This document shows positions 57,471 to 64,000 of a DNA stretch of 64,000 bases, in pieces. This stretch comes from Spongilla lacustris. Taxonomy: Eukaryota; Porifera; Demospongiae; Spongillida; Spongillidae. The notes beneath the pieces are model-generated. The model saw nothing but the letters and a program-made list of their open reading frames with translations, did not search any database and was not told the origin of the DNA. The stretch spans positions 1,598,580-1,662,579 of the forward strand of contig OX442422.1 of NCBI GenBank assembly GCA_949361645.1, read 5' to 3'. Numbering within the stretch: position 1 is the stretch's first letter; the number at the start of each line of letters is the position of its first letter. Made by a program: the position numbers and the translations under genes.

Positions 57471-59972
57471 TACATTCGTGTGGTGAATGTATTAAATTGT
57501 AATTACAGTTAAAGATGAAATCGTTTGTGGTATACTAGCTATAGACTGACTGCAGTTCGCCCCTATGTATATGTTAGTAAACGGTGGGCACTGATGTAAT
57601 CCATTCAATAATAACCAGCCATAAATCAAATTGCACGTCATTTTTTTCCAATTTCTATGGCTCTGCGGAGTGCCTTCAGTTTTAAAGATTTATCGGTGAG
57701 CGGCCATGCATTAATTTACGGAGGTTTTGTTCGGCTAGGTGGAATGGGTTGATTCGTGATTCGTGTGTTACTTCGGTACAGACAAGAAGTTGTGCATGAG
57801 ACCGCATGTACGTTATCTGTTTACGGCCTACGTGGTAACCTATAGCTACGCCCCCGCCTTAGTCTGTAGAAGAAACAACTGTATGGCATTGTAGCGCTGA
57901 GCTAGTGAGACGCAAACGTTGGGCTATACGCCCCCCTTGCGTGAGCACGTGGATGTAGCTTTACCGCTTTGTGGTTTGTCTCGTACCCAGACCCAGATTT
58001 TCACAGCAGCGGGTGATGTGATTGTCACATGGGCAAGATGCGAAACATGTAGGTGTGTGTGCTTTGCAGTTTGCTCATTTACCACCATCTTTTCAGTATA
58101 GTCACACAGCCTGACATACAGTACCTGAGCAAGTTAGTGGAGATGGTTGTTGGTACGTGTGTAAGGTGATTTTTTTTTTTCAAAAGCAAACCAAATATTA
58201 ATGCTAATACATATATTGAATTGTATTACAGGTTTATATGTACCAGGAAACTATCTGTTGAGAAAATCGTACAATGGACAAGAACAGGTTGACACACTAA
58301 AGGTTTGTTGCTACCTTAGTCATGAAGTGAATCTCACAGGAACCCTCTGTATAAATCAACAGCTTACTTGAGATTGCAATAAATGTGCCTTAAAGTCTTC
58401 TATTTTGAGGTTCTAATAGTCTTCTTTTTGTGAGCTGAGGTAAAGAGATTTTTATTACACCTGATACCTTTAATATTATTATGGGGATTGAATTAATAAC
58501 CATAGTCTAGTATGATGTAATTCAAATTTATTGTTATATATGTTGCATGGTGCCCCTTGTACTCAGCGTGCACCCCCAATCTTAAGACCTTGATAGTTTT
58601 TGACATCCATTTCACTACTGTTGTTTCTATCATGCTAAATTTACCAATTGTCAAGCTACTTTTTTTAAATCACACGATCCAAAAAAGAAAAAAAAAAACC
58701 AGATGCACATTCTTTAAAAATGCATTATGCTGATAGTTTAACAAAAACGTATGACAAGGATGAATGTTTTTTTTACGCTAGGGGGGTGTGATGGTGTACC
58801 CTAGAGACTTGATGTGTGTGTTACTTTGTACATTCTATGGCAGTGTTCTAACCCTAATCGGTTTTGCCATTTGTACCAAAAACACGGTACATGTAACATC
58901 AGAGCGGAATATAACGGTCGGCCATCGGACATGCCATGGCCGATCATTTATTATTACGGTCGGTCATTTCGGCCGATCATTACAACTAGCAACTACGCCC
59001 ACTAATTACTCTGCTGATTGACTGCAATAACCAACCTCGATCATGATTGTGATTATGCGGGAAAAGTTTGTTCAGAATATTGATTAAGCCTGTATCCGTG
59101 TATTCGTGTGAGCGTTGGATAGCTAGTCCATATACTATTGTGTCTTACTAGTCAGTTGCATATAGCCAGTCCTCCATCCCCATCATACCTAGTTCATCCT
59201 GATTCAGATCCTAACTCTAATGTACAAACCATGCCTTTGCTTGCTACTATGCACTCTGTATGTATTTCATAACACATGTAATTAGTTTATACCTGCAATG
59301 CTTAGTCATGAATAATTAATGATGTCAGATCATGTCCGACCAAAATGCCTCTTGGTCTGACATTTTTTCAGATCACTTTAAGGGAGTTATAAACCGCTCT
59401 GCATGTATATGTTTTCCAGATTTTGTCCATTCACTTGGTTATTCCAAAATATGTGACTGATAAATATGTATCATTCATACGCTTCTGGAGCTAGCAAATT
59501 ACAAAATTATATTTGATTTAATTTGATGTACAGGTACATATATCAAGTTTAATATGCTCAGTGCCAAAGACCTGTCTTACTACCCCCTTCTTTTAACATG
59601 TTGTACCAATCATTCCAAAATTACTTGTCGGTGCTTGAAGTTGCTTTGCCATTTGTTGAAAATGCATCTTTTGGCAATGCAGAATTAGCTGTATAGGACA
59701 GTCTTTGAAGAATTGCAAGGAAGTACTAGTATTTTCTTAATCACTAACCATTTCTACAGTACAATGGGTTTTTGGTTTGTTCTCTATTCATATGGGTTTG
59801 CTATAAATTAATTCAACTTGCACCTATATGTAGTACACCTGGAGATTAATGATAATTTGGAGATCCCTGGGGTATCCATATATTTATAAAAATTTGGACA
59901 GCTTATTATTGGCATTAAACACTCCATGAAAATTTAAAAAGCTGAAAATTGGAAGGCATTTATCACTTGATT
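57471..59972. other. No gene seen
   Basis: A GTCTCGTACCCAGACCC word (57977-57993) is a lone end of the MITE family seen at 24.8 kb. At 58915-58985 ACGGTCGGCC / GGCCGATC words form small hairpins. Confidence 0.4.
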
Positions 59973-60114
59973 TTAGTTTATATTTGCATTTTCCTGTTGT
60001 ATCAATTGAACAGCTTCAGGCAGAATGGTGTGGCAGAATGTCTTCCCAGAACCAGTGGGCAAAGAGACAAACACATCCTTTCCCTTTACTATATTCCACA
60101 ATGCTAGGATTTGT
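59973..60114 (-). pseudogene. RecQ-like helicase motif I fragment
   Basis: The - strand reads ILALWNIVKGKDVFVSLPTGSGKTFCHTILPEAVQLIQ before a stop. VFVSLPTGSGKT is the Walker A motif in the form used by RecQ-family helicases and RecQ-like proteins. No motif II or later helicase block was found nearby, so it is an orphan exon or remnant. Confidence 0.6.
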
Positions 60115-62512
60115 GCTGGTCATGGTGATATTTGTAGGTGTTTCCAACATGCTGGTGTGTACATGTAAGCTGTCAGCATCAAGCTGCCACCTTTCTGGTC
60201 CACTGACCCATCATTGTGGTTTGCACAGGTAGAGGCACATTCAGTTTGAAATTCAGTTGAATCACGCACCAAATAAAACTACTATTAAATACATATGGAT
60301 AATGAAGGTCTGGTAAATACTGTACCTAGCGCTGGAAAGTTGGCTACCGATATGCTATATTTATAAATTTAAGAGTATATATGATTCCAACTACATAATA
60401 GCTTTAATTTCTTGATTGCACATGCATTATATTAGAGAACTGCTCTGATTTTTTAATCAGTGACAAAGGCAAGTTAAACTGCTCTTAATGGACGAGTGCA
60501 CACTAAATATGTAGGGTATTGACAGCTTCTCTCCCTCATTCATTTTACATCACCGATGCAGGAAAACTGTTGTTATCTTGGAAAGTCTAATCTAGGTTTC
60601 ACATGATCTAACCGCTGTCTGATCTCGCTTTGGTGAAGTCTGCTCCAGGTTCTGAGACTGTGTGGATGGAACAAAATGTTGGCATCTTTATGCTTATCTC
60701 TCATCCATAGTACACTTTTGTTGCTGGCCTGATCAGCGCTTGAATAGAATGTCATAGTTGTACCAGCACACACTTATCAGCACCATCTTATCAAAACGTT
60801 CATACCTGAACCTCTGGACTACTGCTGCTTGTATTGCTGCTCATCCCCAAATATGTAGGGAAACTCTAACTCTGTCCAAGTCTTTAGTTCATGCATGCAA
60901 AAACAAATAATGCACATCCATCTAAAATAATGCCTCACTACATGTAATCATACTAAACGTTTCCAATACAACAGAAGAACTGTGCCCCTTGAATTTGAGT
61001 TGCTTGTGGACCAGTCAGCAGTCGCTACTATCACTGCTGACATGTCTGGACCTGTGTTGGCTGATGTGATTGTCTATTGCTTGGTGTGGGTTGGCTGTAA
61101 TTAGGGGTGTCTGTACTTTGTGGCATTCTGTCTACATGCTGGTGTTAAGCATAAAGATGTCAGACATGTCATGTAATGGCATGTAAAGTAAGTACTACCC
61201 ATATGTCTTGGTCTTTTGCTGGGAAGTACATGTATGCAAATGCATGAGCTTTTGATACAGTGTTTGTGCAATATGTTTACAAAGTCCAACTTTGCACTTG
61301 ATCGCAAAGCTATTTTGGAGTTAAAGCTCAGAGCGCAAGGCTAAAAATGCTCTATGGGGTAGCACAGATTTCACCATCCAACTTATTACTCTGTGCTTTA
61401 AAACTTCAGAATTACTTTGTCTCAAGTACTTGTATTGCACATACATGTAAGGCTCTGTGCGCGACCTACAAAGCCATAGTACAATTGTTGAATGGCATAG
61501 TTGCACTGTAGTACACACTGTGACCTTTTTCTCTTCCGAGTCCAGGCCTGCACTGCATGAGTGAGTCTAGCTGTAGACAGGGGACCAGCTGGGATAGAGG
61601 GGTTTGATGAATTTGGGGGTGAATGGTTGCAGTGGTATTGGTGGCTGTGATCGTCTATTGCTTGGTGTGGCTAGTTAGGTGGTGTCTGTACTTTGTGGCA
61701 TTCTCTCTATATGCTGTTGTTTTGTTTTAATTTGGTACAGGTGCCTCTACCATCTTGGTCATCCTTTTCTCTTCTTTTAGTTGTCATGCATTTTGGTTAT
61801 GGATTTGTACATGGGATTTTGAGCAGTCTTTCACACCATTGGCTGACCTACTCTGAGTCAAGGAATGTTTCTACCTCCAGCTGTGAGTGCCGTGCTTGTA
61901 CTTTGGTGAGAATTTGTACGTACTAGTATTGTTTCTTGAGGTCATCATCCGCTCATAGTAGTGCTATCTTAAAGACCCCACTATGCCACAGTAGAAAGAG
62001 TACACCCGCTGCTACGCTACATATGACATTGTGACATTGCTGCTGGAATTTTTTTTATGGTGCAAAACTAGAAGTTAGAATGGGGGGGGGGGTACTAATG
62101 ATTGTAATTCCATGCTTGTCTCTGACAGTATTTGGCTTTTAAAATTCAAATGCTACTAATAGCCTGGTGTGCAGGTTCTAATTGTGGTACCATACAGAAA
62201 TACTGATAAACTATATTACTATCTACATGTAAGACTAGATCCCATGCACCTACATGTACATGTATACAGTGACTCAGCATCGGTCCAACATAATCAGTCT
62301 AGCTTCACATGTACAATGCTGCACTTGGGACCACCTGCCACCTACCTTAGTGGTGGTAGGTGATCCTCTAGCTACATAGGAATGGGACTGACATAGTCTG
62401 TCGGTACTATGTAGGGATATCCTATGATATACCACCCTGCCTGGCCTATTTACCAGCTACGTCAGTCCTATATTGGCGTGAGAGTGGACTTGAGAGTTCC
62501 ACTTCTCACGGC
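60115..62512. other. No gene seen; one dispersed direct repeat
   Basis: About 80 bp at 61067-61145 (TGATTGTCTATTGCTTGGTG...TGTCTACATGCTG) recurs at 61647-61725. A hairpin-like CCACCTACCTTAG/TGGTGGTAGGTG lies at 62337-62362. Confidence 0.45.
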
Positions 62513-62822
62513 CAGTGGCAGCCTGGCCGGGGGGGCCAGGGGGGCACCAACCCACCTGCCACTTTATGACGCGGGGCACCACGGGCACCGAAGGGCGTCA
62601 GGTGAATGTATTATTCAGCGATAGTGCTCAATCGTCTGAATTAATGGTTATAAATATTTATTTAATTAACAAATTAACTTGCCTCTATTGTGCATGTGCA
62701 TGTGCACGGTCGATCATCGTCATTCCAACTGGATTTGCAGGGGCGGATACATGGGTACAAGACAAGGGGTGGGGCGTTCTTGTGTATGCCCCCGCTGCCA
62801 TAAAGTAGCCAGGCTGCCACTG
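62513..62822. mobile_element. 310-bp hAT-like MITE
   Basis: Perfect 15-bp inverted ends CAGTGGCAGCCTGGC (62513-62527 and 62808-62822). Flanks CTCACGGC and CTCCCAGC match at 6 of 8, consistent with an aged 8-bp target duplication. No coding capacity. Confidence 0.75.
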
Positions 62823-63320
62823 CTCCCAGCCCATTCCTGGAATATGTGACTATACAATTAACTCTGTGGTCACAAGAACACAATGAGACACCAGCCATGA
62901 GTGATAAATATTGCCAGTTCAGTTCAAGATACAAATGTTGTGATACCGCTACATGTAAGTCTGTTTTTCATAATGATATGATAGAGCAAAAATTGAATCA
63001 AACTCTCAACTGGGTTTTCAGGGGCGGATACATGGGTACGAGACAAGGGGTGGGGGGGGGGGGGGGGGGCGCCGTTCTTGTGTGTGCCCCCCCTGCCTTA
63101 AAGTAGCCAGGCCACCACTGCTCACAGCGAATAATATGTGACTATACAATTAACTCTGTGGTCACAAGAACACAATGGGACACCAGCCATGGGTGATAAA
63201 TATTGCCAGTTCAGTCATCTACTAAGTATTGATACAAAAGTTGTGACTGCTAAGTCTGTTTTTCATAATGATATGAGCAATAATTGAATGCTCAGCAAAT
63301 CAAAATCTCAACTGTATATA
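62737..63320. repeat. Tandem duplication (about 280 bp) of MITE end plus flank
   Basis: CAGGGGCGGATACATGGGTAC at 62737 and 63020 opens two direct copies. They include the MITE right end, the flank and TGTGACTATACAATTAACTCTGTGG. The second copy has a G19 tract at about 63051-63069 where the first has GGGGTGGGG. Confidence 0.85.
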
Positions 63321-63667
63321 GATCTCAATGAATTGTGTTAGTCTTATAAGCTGCCTTATATGCTGGCTTAGGCCAGCATATGATGGACTTCCTGGCGCCT
63401 TTTTCTCATATTCATTTGAGTTGCATGAGACAAGTTGCCAGGGCCCTTGTGTATGCAGGCCTTTAGGGGCGGATCATATGTGTACATGTAGGGATGACCT
63501 TTGCGGTCATATGTGTACATGTACTTGCCATGTTTTCATTATCTGCTGTTAATACAATGGCTTCTGTTTGCAGGTTTATCAGATACTACTCTACTCAGTG
63601 TAGACAGGAGGTGGGATATAATTCCCTTTTGTAATCTCTTTTGTTCCCATTAGAGTCCCTCTGCCCC
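63321..63667. other. No gene seen
   Basis: A tandem GGTCATATGTGTACATGTA word near 63475-63530; otherwise nothing. Confidence 0.4.
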
Positions 63668-63764
63668 TAGCCTTGTCCCCAGGCCCTATTTTTTATTAAA
63701 GTTACGGGTGCAAAAAATGTATTTTTTGCTCCCGTAACTTTAATATGGCCTGGGGACGAGGCTA
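63668..63764. mobile_element. 97-bp palindromic MITE
   Basis: Almost the whole element is one inverted repeat: TAGCCTTGTCCCCAGGCC ... AAAGTTACGGG / CCCGTAACTTT ... GGCCTGGGGACGAGGCTA. It is flanked by CTCTGCCCC and CTCTACCCC (8 of 9). Ends resemble the 24.8 kb MITE. Confidence 0.75.
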
Positions 63765-64000
63765 CTCTACCCCCATTGGAGTTCTTTTTTGAAATACCAC
63801 TGTAGTAGCTATTTCTATTTCTATGTGAGCAGAGCCTCTCCTCCACCACTATACATAGCTCCTAGCTGCCTTGTGTGGTTGTAAGAGGCATCATATTAGA
63901 ATGGCTCTGAACCAGCCTTACCCCTGCTAGAATGTCATTTTAATTGCAATAGCACTAACATCGTGTAGAAATTCGCCTGTTTTTATTTTTATTTTATGCA
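63765..64000. other. No gene seen
   Basis: End of window, nothing recognised. Confidence 0.4.

Overview
The window looks like nuclear DNA of an early-branching metazoan, most likely a marine demosponge (inference). The evidence is short introns of about 55-60 bp in Ig-receptor genes, dense decayed transposons of several classes, abundant microsatellites, and scattered gene fragments. There is no bacterial operon structure, no rRNA and no CRISPR array. Most long open frames outside the features below are low-complexity or chance frames.

Layout. (1) 0-8.3 kb, + strand: a nest of 5'-truncated copies of a LINE with a C-terminal CCHC plus restriction-like endonuclease (RLE) domain. Several copies are joined directly to (TAA)n tracts, and one is split by the 3' end of a Ty3/gypsy element. 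(2) 8.6-14.4 kb, - strand: a gypsy gag fragment with LTR and primer-binding site, then a degenerate Ty1/copia element. (3) 14.5-20 kb: an orphan ankyrin-repeat exon, a complete hAT transposon with perfect 8-bp target-site duplication and a dead transposase, a tRNA-derived SINE, and a possible two-exon gene piece. (4) 20.4-35.2 kb: two - strand paralogues (A, B) of a multi-Ig transmembrane receptor, separated by MITEs, a piggyBac-like MITE, satellites and a transposon-rich duplicated block. (5) 36-40 kb: mostly unassigned sequence with two possible first exons. (6) 40.4-47.3 kb: a 20-unit tandem array (unit about 330 bp). Each unit carries a 53-nt, exon-like cassette with a perfect hairpin between a 3' splice-site-like and a U1-perfect 5' splice-site-like sequence. 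(7) 47.5-49.4 kb: minisatellites and two exons of a P5-type ATPase. (8) 50.5-54.0 kb: Ig receptor paralogue C. (9) 55-57.5 kb: second copy of the duplicated block. (10) 58-64 kb: sparse region with a RecQ-like helicase fragment and further MITEs.

The main genic content is the Ig receptor family. Copies A and C splice in silico, with strictly phase-1 introns, into open proteins of 709 and 788 residues: signal region, 6 or 7 Ig-like domains one per exon, one membrane span, and a short tail with three tyrosine motifs. Copy B has the same exon order but two 23-bp frameshifting deletions, a lost intron and a lost Ig cysteine. Pieces of the Ig6/Ig7 exons occur at 7.6 kb and, inverted, at 27.6 kb. 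The symmetric-phase exon design fits the observed exon loss in A.

The most unusual item is the 40-47 kb array, which could be a satellite, a tandem cassette-exon transcript, or a homotypic cluster of nuclear-receptor-type half-sites.
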